Counted from the first letter of the stretch, positions 1 to 9,943 are shown. The stretch: DNA of 64,000 nucleotides from Ensifer adhaerens (GCF_013283195.1 NZ_JABEKT010000002.1:124001-188000), one strand, 5' to 3'. Program-made: numbers and translations. Notes: generated from the sequence alone by a model not told the origin.

Positions 1-1
1 C

Positions 2-1330
2 AGGTCACTCGGTGTCTCCCGCGACACCGTCGAGGCCGCCTATTGCCAACTCCATGCCGAGGGCTTTATCGACCGACGGGTGGGCAGCGGCAGTTTCGTC
101 GCCGAGGTGAAGGCATTCTCCGTGGGCCAAAAAGTTCCGCCGCGAGATGCGCTCCAGCGCCACAAGGAGCCAAGCCTCAGCAAACGCGGTGCCGCCATGT
201 TCCGCAGCGGCGGCGTCCGCGAACAACTTGTACCCCGGCCATTCGCACCGGGTGTGCCGGAGACGCGCAGCTTTCCGCTTTCGCTGTGGGAACGTCTGGA
301 GCGCCAGGTCCTGAAGGAAACGGGCACACAGGCTCTCCTTCATGGAGATCCACAAGGCGCAGAACCGCTTCGACGCGCGATTGCCGACTATGTCAACCTG
401 GAACGGGGTGCTCGCGCCAGCGCCGACCGTGTGCTGGTTCTCACGAGTTCACAACAGGCAATGGCACTTTGCGCCAATATGCTGCTCGATCCCGGTGACC
501 GCATCTTCATCGAAGATCCGGTATACTACGGCGCGCGCAAGGCATTCGACGCTGCCGGCCTCGAATGTGTTCCAATTCCCGTGGACCATCAGGGCATCAC
601 GGTCGAACGGATCTTGAGCCAACCTCACAAGGCCAAGGCCGTTTTCCTGACGCCTTCGCATCAGTTTCCGACCGGCGCGACGCTTGCGCTCGATCGACGA
701 CTTTCCCTGATCGAATGGGCAAGGAAGCACCAGACCTGGATCATCGAGGACGACTACGACAGCGAATTCCACTATGCCGGAAAACCAACAGCCTGCATGC
801 AGGGCCTCGACCCTCACGACCGGACCATTTACATCGGCACCTTCACCAAATCGCTCTTTCCCGGGCTGCGGATCGCTTATGTCGTGCTGCCTCCGCAATT
901 GGTCAAACCGATGACCGTTGCACGGACATTGCTTGACGGCCATACGGCTTCGATTGCGCAACTGACACTCGCCCGGTTCATGGATGGCGGGCATTTCGGC
1001 GCTTACGTTCGCACCATGCGCGGCGTCTACTGCGAACGTCTCGATGCTCTTGTCGGCCTCGTGCGGACCCACCTTTCGGCGTTCGTAGAGCCACGGATTC
1101 CGATCGGCGGTCTTCAGATGCCCTGCGTGCTGACCTGCGGCTTGCCAGAGTGCACGGCGATCGACGCGGCGCGGCGCGTTGGCGTCGAGCTGCTGGGCCT
1201 GTCGGCACTTCACGCATCCGGCGCTGGCGAGGCCGGATTCCTGATGGGATTCGCCGCCTATACGCCGATCGAGCTCGACGTCGCCGTCAGAAAGCTTGCA
1301 GGCGCTCTTAAGGCCGCGACAAGCCCTTAG
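2..1330 (+). CDS. MocR/PdxR-type GntR regulator with aminotransferase domain (5' truncated)
   Basis: The reading frame is open to the left edge, so the start and part of the winged helix lie outside the window. The first visible residues (LGVSRDTVEAAY, then DRRVGSGSFVA) are the recognition helix and wing of a GntR domain. The rest is a fold-type I aminotransferase domain. It has the cofactor Asp in IIEDDYDSEFHY and the PLP lysine in TFTKSLFPGLR (codon 848-850). MocR proteins are PLP- or amino-compound-sensing regulators that usually control a neighbouring metabolic gene. The likely target lies to the left and is not visible. The family call is secure; the ligand is unknown. Confidence 0.93.
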   Translation, partial: RSLGVSRDTVEAAYCQLHAEGFIDRRVGSGSFVAEVKAFSVGQKVPPRDALQRHKEPSLSKRGAAMFRSGGVREQLVPRPFAPGVPETRSFPLSLWERLERQVLKETGTQALLHGDPQGAEPLRRAIADYVNLERGARASADRVLVLTSSQQAMALCANMLLDPGDRIFIEDPVYYGARKAFDAAGLECVPIPVDHQGITVERILSQPHKAKAVFLTPSHQFPTGATLALDRRLSLIEWARKHQTWIIEDDYDSEFHYAGKPTACMQGLDPHDRTIYIGTFTKSLFPGLRIAYVVLPPQLVKPMTVARTLLDGHTASIAQLTLARFMDGGHFGAYVRTMRGVYCERLDALVGLVRTHLSAFVEPRIPIGGLQMPCVLTCGLPECTAIDAARRVGVELLGLSALHASGAGEAGFLMGFAAYTPIELDVAVRKLAGALKAATSP

Positions 1331-1340
1331 GGCCTTTCCT

Positions 1341-1363
1341 GGAAAAGTGCGGAGCGGTTTTCC
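1341..1363. repeat. Possible rhizobial intergenic palindromic repeat
   Basis: GGAAAA and TTTTCC flank an 11-nt GC-rich spacer (gtgcggagcgg) just after the MocR stop. Elements of this wording recur between genes in many Rhizobiaceae genomes, as far as I recall. Only one copy is visible here, so the repeat status is from memory and not shown by this window. Confidence 0.35.
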
Positions 1364-1445
1364 GTCAAAAGCTGTACGGCGAAACCGGCAAACAGAGCTG
1401 AAATGTGCCGCAACGGCATACGGCCGCAGTCTGCCTTTATCCGCT

Positions 1446-1472
1446 CGAAGCTTGTCGCTTCGGAATTTTTTT
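1446..1472 (+). terminator. Intrinsic terminator downstream of the MocR gene
   Basis: CGAAGC and GCTTCG form a perfect 6-bp stem with a 5-nt loop, followed by GAA and seven T residues. It lies about 115 nt after the MocR stop and before the AraC gene, so it separates the two transcripts. Confidence 0.7.
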
Positions 1473-1550
1473 CTCCTTGCGGCTGAAATGATCTCGCAAG
1501 AATATCCAGCTATCTCTAGTGTTTAGCTTGCGGCCAACGAGAGTCGCGAC

Positions 1551-2723
1551 ATGAACGGATGTATTCAGGAGTTGTGGCGGACATGCTTGGGTAAGCCAAT
1601 TGCCAGTTGTCAACTTATGACCATCAGTGCAGCGCAAGAACGAAGTTTTCCGACCATGTCAATTGATGCCACGTCAAGCTTGGACTCCTCGCCTATCGAT
1701 CACTTCGGATTGCCGCGCTCTCGATTCGACACGACAGCCATGCGGCAGCAAGACGCCCATTTGATGTGGCGCGAGTCGATCGGCGTTCTTTTCGACACAC
1801 GCCTTCGCGGTCCGTCCGACGAGCCTTTCTTCGCCAGCGTCGATGCGGCCCTGATCGGAGGTGTCGGGGTCGCGCGCACTCGATCGAGCGGTCAGGACTT
1901 CGATCGTTCCCGCTACAAGATCGCCCGGGACGGCATGGACGGGTATCTCGTGCAGTTTTATCTCAATGGTCAAAGCGGCAGCCGCGGCGGCTCCGACAGC
2001 ATTGCCCGCCCCGGTGACCTCTACGTGATCGATATGGCGCAGCCGCTCGCCACGTCCACAATCGATCACGAGCATCTCAGCCTGGTCATTCCGCGCCAGA
2101 TGCTGGCCCCCCGTCTGAAGCGCCCGGACGACAATCATGAATTGGTCCTACCGTCGAGCATGCCGCTCGTTTCGCTGTTGAGGGACACGCTCGGCAGCCT
2201 GCATAGGCAACTGGATCATATCTCCGTCGGCGACGCGGAAGCGGTCCTGTCTCCGCTGCTCGATCTCGCGGGCGCTGCGATCAACAGCCAGACGAGCGAG
2301 GGCAATGCAGCGAGCGTCGGCCATGCGCTGTCGATCGCGGTCAGGCGCTACATAACCGACCACTTGCTCGAACCCGATCTGACCGTGGAGCGCGTCATGG
2401 CCGCATTCGGTCTGTCGCGCCGAACGGTCTATCGGCTTCTGGAACTGGTTGGGGGATTTTCGGTTTTCCTGGCGCAGCAGCGCCTGCGGCGTGCCTTCAT
2501 CAATCTTCGAGCGCCGGAGTACAGGCACATGGCGATTGCAGACCTCGCCTCAGCACACGGCTTTACCAACGCGGCAAATTTCAGCCGTGCTTTTCGTCGG
2601 GAATTCGGCCTGTCGCCGCGGGAACTACGGCATCTTTCGGCGCACCATCCGGCCCTGCTGAAATCCGCACCCGGGCTGTCGGCGACCGACTGGTCGCAAT
2701 GGATCAGCCTGATCGGGCGATAG
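1551..2723 (+). CDS. AraC-family transcriptional regulator
   Basis: This is a 390-residue protein. The N-terminal ~270 residues resemble the AraC_binding_2 type sensor domain. The last ~110 residues carry two helix-turn-helix units: TVERVMAAFGLSRRTVYRLL, then IADLASAHGFTNAANFSRAF with the usual FGLSPRELR ending. The start is uncertain. ATG at 1551 gives the longest form; ATG at 1617 and 1656 are in frame, and none has a strong Shine-Dalgarno sequence. It sits alone, 180 nt upstream of the autotransporter gene on the same strand, so control of that adhesin is possible but unproven. Confidence 0.9.
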   Translation: MNGCIQELWRTCLGKPIASCQLMTISAAQERSFPTMSIDATSSLDSSPIDHFGLPRSRFDTTAMRQQDAHLMWRESIGVLFDTRLRGPSDEPFFASVDAALIGGVGVARTRSSGQDFDRSRYKIARDGMDGYLVQFYLNGQSGSRGGSDSIARPGDLYVIDMAQPLATSTIDHEHLSLVIPRQMLAPRLKRPDDNHELVLPSSMPLVSLLRDTLGSLHRQLDHISVGDAEAVLSPLLDLAGAAINSQTSEGNAASVGHALSIAVRRYITDHLLEPDLTVERVMAAFGLSRRTVYRLLELVGGFSVFLAQQRLRRAFINLRAPEYRHMAIADLASAHGFTNAANFSRAFRREFGLSPRELRHLSAHHPALLKSAPGLSATDWSQWISLIGR

Positions 2724-2862
2724 GGACCTCAGCGGCAAGTTGGTGTGGTGGCGAGACAGCCGATCTGGCAGTAAACGCAGGGTCATTGGCACGTGGTGCG
2801 CATTTCCACGCCTGACCGCCTCCACCAATTGAAGACGGCACTTTCTCCGAGCTAACACGAAG

Positions 2863-2886
2863 CGCGCCTGCCATGGCGCGGTTTTT
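2863..2886 (+). terminator. GC hairpin with T-run just upstream of the autotransporter start
   Basis: CGCGCC and GGCGCG pair perfectly around a TGCCAT loop and are followed by GTTTTT. The shape is that of an intrinsic terminator for the AraC gene. However, it ends only 17 nt before the autotransporter ATG, so it could instead be a 5'-UTR element of that gene. Confidence 0.45.
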
Positions 2887-2903
2887 GTTGAGAGAAATCC
2901 GTC

Positions 2904-5900
2904 ATGACAAGCTACCTATCGGCCACCGCCGCACGTTCCCGCAGCCCGGCCGTTCGTAGGGCAAGCGGCGGCAGAACCTCGGCGATGCTGTCTGACGACA
3001 TCGTCGAACGAGTGTGCGTCGCCACGCCGGTGGAGGCGTTGCCGAAGGCTGAAAGGTTGCGCCGGTTCTGGCGCAATCAGATCCGGCTGATGACGGCCCT
3101 GATCTTCCTTCTTTCCAGCCTCGTGGCCGTGGCGGGAGAAGCGTTCGCTGCGTCGAAAGGGTGTGAGGATATCGTTGCCGACCTGAACGGGAAGGACGTC
3201 CTAGCTCTCTCGAAGACCTACCCCAAGAGTGATTTTCTAACGACGGACCGGCTTCATATCGATTTGATCCGCAATCCATCCTACTGGGACAGCGCGTACT
3301 TCACCGCGATCTCTGAAACTGGCGTCGAATACTTCATGACCAGTTATGAAGCCGGTGTTGTAACTGGCAATGAATCCGCATCGATTTCCGGGCAAAACCT
3401 CGTTGACGGTGGAATCTATGTCGAATTCATAAACCAAAGCCCGACAACCGTTCCTTGGCGTATGGACGTCGTCTGCGTCACGAAAAGCAACCCGTTAGAC
3501 GCCGCACTTTCCGGTCTCGCCCTGTCGAGCGGCAACCTCGAGCCGGCCTTCGACACCAATACCCTGACCTATACGGCCGCGGTGGCCAACGGCGTTTCCA
3601 CCCTCGGCGTGACACCGTCAACGCCCGGAACCACCGCGACGGTGAAGATCAACGGGGTCAGCGCCGTATCGGGCACATCGACCGCCGTGCCACTCAATGT
3701 TGGCGACAACACACTCACCATTGCCGTGACGACCGAGGACCGCACGGTCACGCGGACCTATCGGGTGGTCGTCACGCGCAGCGCACCTCCCACGATCACC
3801 GGCGTCACGCCGTCGATTGGAAGCAGTGCCGGTGGACAATCCGTGACCATCACCGGCACCAACTTCATCGGTGTGAGTGCCGTTGCATTCGGCGGCGTTC
3901 CCGCCACCACGTTCACCGTCGATAGTGCCACCCGGATTACCGCCACTGCGCCGGCACGAGCGGCCGGCCCGGCCGATGTGACCGTGACGACCGTAGGCAA
4001 CAGTTCCGTGACGCGCGCAAACGGCTATACCTATGTCGCCGCGCCGGTTGTCACCGCCGTCAAACCGCTCAACACGCCCGCACGAACCTACGCGATCGGC
4101 GCCACGCTGCTGTTCGACGTGGAGTTCGATCAGCACATCGCTAGCAACGGGGGGCCGTACCTGAAGGCTGTCTTTGGGGCTGTCGAGCGGCGGATCAACC
4201 TGATCGGCGCCGTCTTTAACACCATGACGTTTTCCTACACTGTTGCCGAAAACGACCTCGACGAAGACGGAATCGCAATCTCGTCAATGGCGCGCGGGGG
4301 GGCAACGATCACGGACTACAACCGCCTAGTGGATGCAGATATCACACTGCGCAACATTGCCGATACATCAGGCATCAGGATCGACGGCGTCCGGCCCACG
4401 GTAACGTCAATCAAGCCCACCGCGACAGCCGCCACCTTCGACGTCACGTTTTCCGAACCGGTCACGGCCGTGGACATCGGCAAGTTCACCCTGGCGAAAA
4501 CAGGAACCGCGCAAGGCACGATCGACAGTGTGTCGGGATCGGGAGCGACCTATCAGGTGCAGATCGCGAATGTTTCGGGGGACGGCACCTTGGCTCTCAG
4601 CCTGTCCACCGGCACAGGCATCAAGGATAGCGCCGGCAACGAGATGACCAAGGCGTTCACCGGCGGTACGCCCATGATCGTCGCGCCGCCCTCGAGCGAC
4701 GCCAACCTCTCGGGCATCGGCGTTTCGAGCGGCACGCTTGCCCCGACCTTCGACGCCGCCACCACCAGCTATACTGTCTCGGTGGGCAATAGCGTTGCCA
4801 CCATCGCCGTTACTCCGGCCAGCGCACATCCCGGCGCCGTCGTCTCGGTCAACGGAACCGTCATCGCGGCGCCGGGCAGCCTTCCCGTCAACCTCCAGGT
4901 CGGCGACAACGCCGTAAGCATCGTGGTGACGGCGCAGGACACCGTTACCACGAAGACCTATGACATCGTCGTCAATCGCGCGGGCGCAGCCCCTGATGCG
5001 CCGACCGCCGTCAGCGCTGCGTCGGGTGACGGCGAGGCGACGGTCAGCTTCACCGCCCCTGTGAATGCAGGCACCACACCGATCAGCAGCTATACTGTGA
5101 CGGCTGATCCGGGCGGTGCCGCGGCAACCGGCGGATCAAGTCCCATCACCGTGAAAGGCCTTACCAACGGCACGGCCTACACCTTCAAAGTCACGGCCAC
5201 CAACAGCATCGGCCCCGGTCCGGCCTCCGATGCGTCCAGTTCGGTCACACCAAAGCCTGCGCCGATCGCCAACGCTGTGAGTGCGACGGTTGCAGCGAAC
5301 TCCACGGCCAATCCAATAACGCTCAGCCTCAGTGGCGGTGCGGCGGACACGCTTGCCATCGGCACCCAACCGACGCACGGTACATCTTCGGTGTCGGGAC
5401 TCGCGATCACCTACACCCCGACGCCGGGGTACTCCGGTTCCGACAGCTTCACCTACACCGCTACCAACGCGACCGGCAGGTCCGCCGCCGCGATCGTGAC
5501 GATCACCGTTTCTGCGCCGACCCTGGCCTTCTCTCCGCCCGCTGGCGCACTGGCGGGCGGAACGGCTGCGACCCCATACAGCGGCATTGCCGTCGCTGCA
5601 TCAGCCGGCACCGCGCCCTACATCTATGCCGTCAACGGCACGCTGCCGGACGGGCTGACACTCGATCCTGCGTCCGGTCTCATCTCGGGAACGCCGACAA
5701 CGGCCGGAGACTACAATTTCACCATCACGGCCACCGACGCCAACAACGCAACGGGGACGGCGGCCTACTCGATCACGATTGCGGTCGAGGCACCGACCGC
5801 CGGCGATGTGAGCGCAACGGTTGCGGCAAACTCCACGGCAAACCCGGTCACGCTCAATCTCAGCGGCGGGATCGCCGATAGGCTGGCCATAGGCATGCAG

Positions 5901-8900
5901 CCGACGCACGGCACCGCTTCGGTGTCTGGGCTTGCGATCACTTACTCACCGACGCCTGGGTACTCCGGCTCCGACAGCTTCACCTACTCCGCCGCCAACG
6001 TCACCGGAACGTCGACAGCCGCGACCGTGACGATCACCGTCACGGCACCTACCCTCAGCTTCTCGCCCGTAGCCGGCGCATTGGCCGGCGGGACCGCCAA
6101 ATCCGCCTACAGCGGCGTCACCGTCGCTGCATCGGCCGGCACTTCACCCTACACCTATGCCATAACCGGCACGCTGCCGGACGGGCTGACGCTCGATCCT
6201 GCGTCCGGTTTCATCTCGGGAACGCCGTCAACGGCCGGAGACTACAATTTCACCATCACGGCCACCGACGCCAACAACGCAACGGGGACGGCGGCCTACT
6301 CGATCGCGATTGCGGTCGAGGCACCGACCGCCGGCGATGTGAGCGCAACGGTCGCGGCAAACTCCACGGCGAACCCGGTCACGCTCAATCTCGGCGGCGG
6401 GATCGCAGATACGCTCGCGATCGGGACGCAGCCGACGCACGGCACCGCTTCGGTGTCTGGGCTTGCGATCACTTACTCACCGACGCCTGGATACTCCGGT
6501 TCCGACAGTTTCACCTACACCGCCACCAACGCGACCGGCACGTCGACAGCCGCGACCGTGACGATCACCGTCACGGCACCCACTCTCAGCTTTTCGCCTG
6601 CAGCCGGCACGTTGACCGGAGGTATCGTCGGGACGGTCTATGACCTGGTCACCATCTCCGCGTCGGCCGGCACCGCGCCCTATCGCTATGCCGTGGCTTC
6701 AGGCGCACTGCCTGCAGGCCTCGCGCTCGATGGCACCAACGGTCGCATCTCGGGAACGCCGACGACGGCCGGAACCGCCAATTTCACCGTGACGGCAACC
6801 GACGCCAACAATGCAACGGGAACCGCAAGCTACTCGATCGCCATCGTCATCCAGGCACCGACAGCCAACAATGTGCGTGCAACCGTCGCAGCAAACTCCG
6901 CGGCCAACCTGATCACGCTCGATCTGAGCGGCGGCGCAGCGAATACGGTTTCGGTCGAAACCCAGCCGGCGCACGGCACCACCGCGGTGTCCGGACTGGC
7001 GATCATCTATACCCCGACACCGGGCTATTCCGGTTCCGACAGCTTCACCTATGTGGCCACCAACGTCACCGGCACCTCGCCTGCCGCGACGGTGTCGATC
7101 ACAGTGACAGCACCGACGCTCACCTTCTCGCCACCGGCTGGCGCGCTGGCGACTGGAACCGCCGGAGCCGCCTATAGCGGCGGCGTCACCGCCTCGGCCG
7201 GAACCGCGCCTTATCGTTATGCCGTCACATCGGGCCAGCTTCCTGCGGGGCTCGCGCTCGATAGCGCCACCGGCGCGATCGGCGGCATCCCGACCCGAGC
7301 CGGAGACCACGATTTCACCGTGACGGCAACCGATGCCAACAACGCTGAGGGAACCGCACGCTATTCGATCGCGATTGCAGCCGCCCCAGTCGATTTCAGC
7401 TTCGAGCCACCCGCTGGAACGCTCACGGACGCCATGGCCGGAGAGGACTACAGCCAGCCGATTGCCGCCAAGGGCGGAACCGGGCCAATGCTCTATCGCC
7501 TGGCATCCGGCGCTTTGCCCAAAGGCATGGTCCTCAACGTCTCAACGGGTGAACTGACCGGCCCGCTGGCCGCGGACGCCGGAGGCAGTTACACCTTCGC
7601 GATCGAGGTTCGCGACAACAACGGCGCAACGGGAACGGCGAGCTATTCCGTGAAGGTCCAGGCCCGCGCGATCACCGTCACCGACAAGGTGGTCGATGTC
7701 CCGGCCGGATCGGCACCGCCGGATGTCTATCTCAATCGCGGCGCCACCGGCGGTCCGTTCATCGCGGCCGAGGCGACCTTTGTCGAGCCGGCCCAGGCCG
7801 GAACGGCGTCCATCATCCAGGGCGAACTGGCACAGGTTGGTCCGGCCGCCGCTCCGGTTGGCTGGTATCTGAAGTTCACGCCCAACAAGGCCTATTCCGG
7901 CCGGGTGCGCATCGGCTTCCGTATGGTCAGTGCGCTCGGCACCTCCAACACCGGGACCGTGACGTACAATCTCGCCTTCGATACCTCCGGGCAGGCCGCA
8001 GAGATCGACGCACTCGTGCGCGACTTCGTACGGACGCGGCAGAACCTGATCGCCTCGACCATCAAGGTGCCGGGCCTGATCGACCGGCGCCGGATGGCCG
8101 CGGGATCAGACACGGTCACCACCCGTATGACACCTTCAACCGATGGCGTTACACTTGGCTTTTCCACAAGCCTTGCCCAGATCGAGGCGGCGCGCGACAG
8201 GGCCGATGGCGTTGACCAGGCCGAAGCCTCGCCATTCAACATCTGGCTCGACAGCACGTTCCTAATGCACCGTCGCAAGGACGACGACGACAAGTGGGGC
8301 AACTTCGGCATGGTCTCGCTTGGCGCAGACTATCTGCTGTCTGAGAGAGCACTGCTCGGCCTGTCCTTCCACTATGACCGCATGACCGACCCGACCGACG
8401 AGGATGCAGAGCTTTCGGGCAATGGCTGGCTCGCCGGTCCCTATGCCTCCTTCGAACTCGGCAAGGGCATCTTCTGGGATTCGAGCCTGCTCTATGGCGG
8501 CTCGTCCAACACCATCGACATGAATGCCTGGGACGGCACATTCGACACGCGCCGCCTGCTCATGGACACTTCGGTCAAGGGGCAATGGCAGCTGGACGAG
8601 GCAACTGTGTTTACGCCGGCGCTGAGAGCCGTCTATTTCTCCGAAACGGTTGACGACTATGGGGTGAAGAACGGCGCCGGCGACATCGTCGACCTCAAGG
8701 GCTTCACCGAAGAGCAATTGCGGGTCAGCCTGAGGGCGGAGATTGCCCGGCAGTTCAGCCTCGAGAACGACATGGCGCTGACGCCCAAGCTCGCCGGTAC
8801 GATCGGCTATTCCGGGCTTGATGGCGCGGGCCTGTTCGGCTCGCTCTCGGCCGCGCTATCGCTGCAAACTGTAGAGAGCTGGTCGATCGACACCGGATTA

Positions 8901-8969
8901 CTGTTCAACATCGAAGGCGACGGCGAGACATCTGCCGGCGCAAAGGTTGGCATAAGCGGGCGGTTCTGA
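2904..8969 (+). CDS. Large autotransporter (type Va) adhesin with Ig-like repeats
   Basis: A 2021-residue secreted surface protein. The N terminus is long and basic, and its hydrophobic stretch (residues 63-76) ends in an AFA cleavage site near residue 82, an extended signal peptide. Passenger domains in order: cadherin-like sandwich (~198-292), IPT/TIG (~294-378), Ig-like region (~378-600), second cadherin-like sandwich (~600-692), fibronectin III-like (~697-785), then four alternating Big_9 plus He_PIG units (~790-1495) and a partial unit. A helical linker (near FVRTRQNLIAS, ~1700) precedes a beta-barrel of ~250 residues ending in Phe, as outer-membrane barrels do. The likely role is adhesion or cell-cell contact. 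ATG at 2904 has only a weak GAGAG site; later starts would shorten the signal region. Known autotransporter architecture; ligand unknown. Confidence 0.9.
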   Translation: MTSYLSATAARSRSPAVRRASGGRTSAMLSDDIVERVCVATPVEALPKAERLRRFWRNQIRLMTALIFLLSSLVAVAGEAFAASKGCEDIVADLNGKDVLALSKTYPKSDFLTTDRLHIDLIRNPSYWDSAYFTAISETGVEYFMTSYEAGVVTGNESASISGQNLVDGGIYVEFINQSPTTVPWRMDVVCVTKSNPLDAALSGLALSSGNLEPAFDTNTLTYTAAVANGVSTLGVTPSTPGTTATVKINGVSAVSGTSTAVPLNVGDNTLTIAVTTEDRTVTRTYRVVVTRSAPPTITGVTPSIGSSAGGQSVTITGTNFIGVSAVAFGGVPATTFTVDSATRITATAPARAAGPADVTVTTVGNSSVTRANGYTYVAAPVVTAVKPLNTPARTYAIGATLLFDVEFDQHIASNGGPYLKAVFGAVERRINLIGAVFNTMTFSYTVAENDLDEDGIAISSMARGGATITDYNRLVDADITLRNIADTSGIRIDGVRPTVTSIKPTATAATFDVTFSEPVTAVDIGKFTLAKTGTAQGTIDSVSGSGATYQVQIANVSGDGTLALSLSTGTGIKDSAGNEMTKAFTGGTPMIVAPPSSDANLSGIGVSSGTLAPTFDAATTSYTVSVGNSVATIAVTPASAHPGAVVSVNGTVIAAPGSLPVNLQVGDNAVSIVVTAQDTVTTKTYDIVVNRAGAAPDAPTAVSAASGDGEATVSFTAPVNAGTTPISSYTVTADPGGAAATGGSSPITVKGLTNGTAYTFKVTATNSIGPGPASDASSSVTPKPAPIANAVSATVAANSTANPITLSLSGGAADTLAIGTQPTHGTSSVSGLAITYTPTPGYSGSDSFTYTATNATGRSAAAIVTITVSAPTLAFSPPAGALAGGTAATPYSGIAVAASAGTAPYIYAVNGTLPDGLTLDPASGLISGTPTTAGDYNFTITATDANNATGTAAYSITIAVEAPTAGDVSATVAANSTANPVTLNLSGGIADRLAIGMQPTHGTASVSGLAITYSPTPGYSGSDSFTYSAANVTGTSTAATVTITVTAPTLSFSPVAGALAGGTAKSAYSGVTVAASAGTSPYTYAITGTLPDGLTLDPASGFISGTPSTAGDYNFTITATDANNATGTAAYSIAIAVEAPTAGDVSATVAANSTANPVTLNLGGGIADTLAIGTQPTHGTASVSGLAITYSPTPGYSGSDSFTYTATNATGTSTAATVTITVTAPTLSFSPAAGTLTGGIVGTVYDLVTISASAGTAPYRYAVASGALPAGLALDGTNGRISGTPTTAGTANFTVTATDANNATGTASYSIAIVIQAPTANNVRATVAANSAANLITLDLSGGAANTVSVETQPAHGTTAVSGLAIIYTPTPGYSGSDSFTYVATNVTGTSPAATVSITVTAPTLTFSPPAGALATGTAGAAYSGGVTASAGTAPYRYAVTSGQLPAGLALDSATGAIGGIPTRAGDHDFTVTATDANNAEGTARYSIAIAAAPVDFSFEPPAGTLTDAMAGEDYSQPIAAKGGTGPMLYRLASGALPKGMVLNVSTGELTGPLAADAGGSYTFAIEVRDNNGATGTASYSVKVQARAITVTDKVVDVPAGSAPPDVYLNRGATGGPFIAAEATFVEPAQAGTASIIQGELAQVGPAAAPVGWYLKFTPNKAYSGRVRIGFRMVSALGTSNTGTVTYNLAFDTSGQAAEIDALVRDFVRTRQNLIASTIKVPGLIDRRRMAAGSDTVTTRMTPSTDGVTLGFSTSLAQIEAARDRADGVDQAEASPFNIWLDSTFLMHRRKDDDDKWGNFGMVSLGADYLLSERALLGLSFHYDRMTDPTDEDAELSGNGWLAGPYASFELGKGIFWDSSLLYGGSSNTIDMNAWDGTFDTRRLLMDTSVKGQWQLDEATVFTPALRAVYFSETVDDYGVKNGAGDIVDLKGFTEEQLRVSLRAEIARQFSLENDMALTPKLAGTIGYSGLDGAGLFGSLSAALSLQTVESWSIDTGLLFNIEGDGETSAGAKVGISGRF
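5274..7389 (+). repeat. Four tandem ~531-bp coding repeats inside the autotransporter gene
   Basis: Units begin near 5274, 5805, 6336 and 6870, a period of 531, 531 and 534 nt (177-178 codons). Each encodes a Big_9-like module starting near SATVAANSTANP followed by a He_PIG-like module with ISGTPTTAG and TATDANNATGTA. The copies around 5699-5883 and 6230-6414 differ at only about six positions, so duplication or gene conversion is recent. The fourth copy is more diverged. Confidence 0.9.
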
Positions 8970-8985
8970 CCCCGGGCGACCGGGG
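8970..8985. other. Short GC hairpin between convergent genes
   Basis: CCCCGG and CCGGGG pair around a GCGA (GNRA-type) loop directly after the autotransporter stop. No T-run follows on either strand. It may be a Rho-type 3'-end structure for the autotransporter and the opposing AraC gene. Confidence 0.35.
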
Positions 8986-9004
8986 AAAAGAATATCAGAT
9001 CGTC

Positions 9005-9943
9005 TCAGGAAGCCAGTTTCTCCCTGACCGAGGTCTTGCTTCGATAGTGGCTTGGCGGTGCTCCGATGATCTTGCGGAAGGCGCGGCTGAACGAAGCCTC
9101 GGAATCATAGCCGAGGCGGCCGGCGACAAGGGCCACCCTCTGCCCTTCCTGCAGCCATTGATGCGCCTGGTGCATTCGCATGCGCGCGACATAGCGCGCC
9201 GGTGTCTCGCCCATGATGTCGACGAAACGCTGAGCGAAACCCGATCGCGACGCCCCCATCAGCTTTGCCAATTCGGGCACACTCCAATCCCGTGTTGGCT
9301 CAAGGTGGATGGCGGCAAGCACACGACCGAGTTCCGGATTGCGCACAGCCGCCAGCCAGCCGGTCGCCGTGCCGCAGCCATGCTCCACCCAGGTTCGAAT
9401 GAGCGTTGCGGTCAGCACGTCGGCGAGCCGCGCCAGAATGCCGCCCGAACCGACGCGCTGCATCTCGGCTTCCCGCGTCATGGCGTCGAGAAGTGGCGGG
9501 ATCGACGGTTCGCTCGACGCAAGATCGCTGGTGCGCATGACGGCCGGCATCAGTTGCAGGAGTGGATGCAGCCGATCGACATTGAACTGCATCACCGCGT
9601 AGAAGATGAGGTTCTTGCTGTCCGTCGACGGGCATTGCACGTCGATGATGCCGTCACACAGCTGCCTTTTCGGCAGGTCGGCGATCGAGACCGGCGGAAT
9701 GCCCGGCTTGCTCGCCAGTACATGCGCATCGCCTCTGGGCAACAGAACCGCATCGCCTTGCGAGAGTTCGATCCATTCGCCATCCGGCGCACGAAGGTGG
9801 GCGGAGCCTGATGCGAGAAAGTGGAACCGCGCGGGCTCCTGCGCCGGATAGGCCGTCGCCCAGGGCGCGCAGGGTTGGCAACGCCCGTATTCAACACCGT
9901 CGAGCCGCAGCCCGCGCAAGATTTCGGTCAATGCATCGCTCAT
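9005..9943 (-). CDS. AraC-family regulator with cupin_6 domain
   Basis: This 312-residue protein starts at MSDALTEILRGLRLDG. The upstream in-frame extension is non-protein-like and was dropped. The N-terminal half matches the AraC_binding/cupin_6 sensor seen in regulators next to exporters or oxidoreductases (FHFLASGSAHLRAPDG, then LSQGDAVLLPRGDAHVL). The C-terminal half is an AraC DNA-binding domain with LAKLMGASRSGFAQRFVDIM and RLGYDSEASFSRAFRKIIG. It is transcribed divergently from the MFS gene at 10054 with a 110-nt gap, the usual arrangement for a regulator and its target. Confidence 0.92.
   Translation of the reverse strand: MSDALTEILRGLRLDGVEYGRCQPCAPWATAYPAQEPARFHFLASGSAHLRAPDGEWIELSQGDAVLLPRGDAHVLASKPGIPPVSIADLPKRQLCDGIIDVQCPSTDSKNLIFYAVMQFNVDRLHPLLQLMPAVMRTSDLASSEPSIPPLLDAMTREAEMQRVGSGGILARLADVLTATLIRTWVEHGCGTATGWLAAVRNPELGRVLAAIHLEPTRDWSVPELAKLMGASRSGFAQRFVDIMGETPARYVARMRMHQAHQWLQEGQRVALVAGRLGYDSEASFSRAFRKIIGAPPSHYRSKTSVREKLAS

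Noticed and set aside
6699-7310. 203-codon minus-strand frame inside the autotransporter
   Set aside because: Antisense shadow of repetitive GC-rich coding DNA; Arg/Gly-rich and repeated like its template.
8274-8292. KDDDDK in the autotransporter barrel region
   Set aside because: It matches the enterokinase recognition sequence only by chance; an acidic loop in a barrel is ordinary and no processing role is implied.
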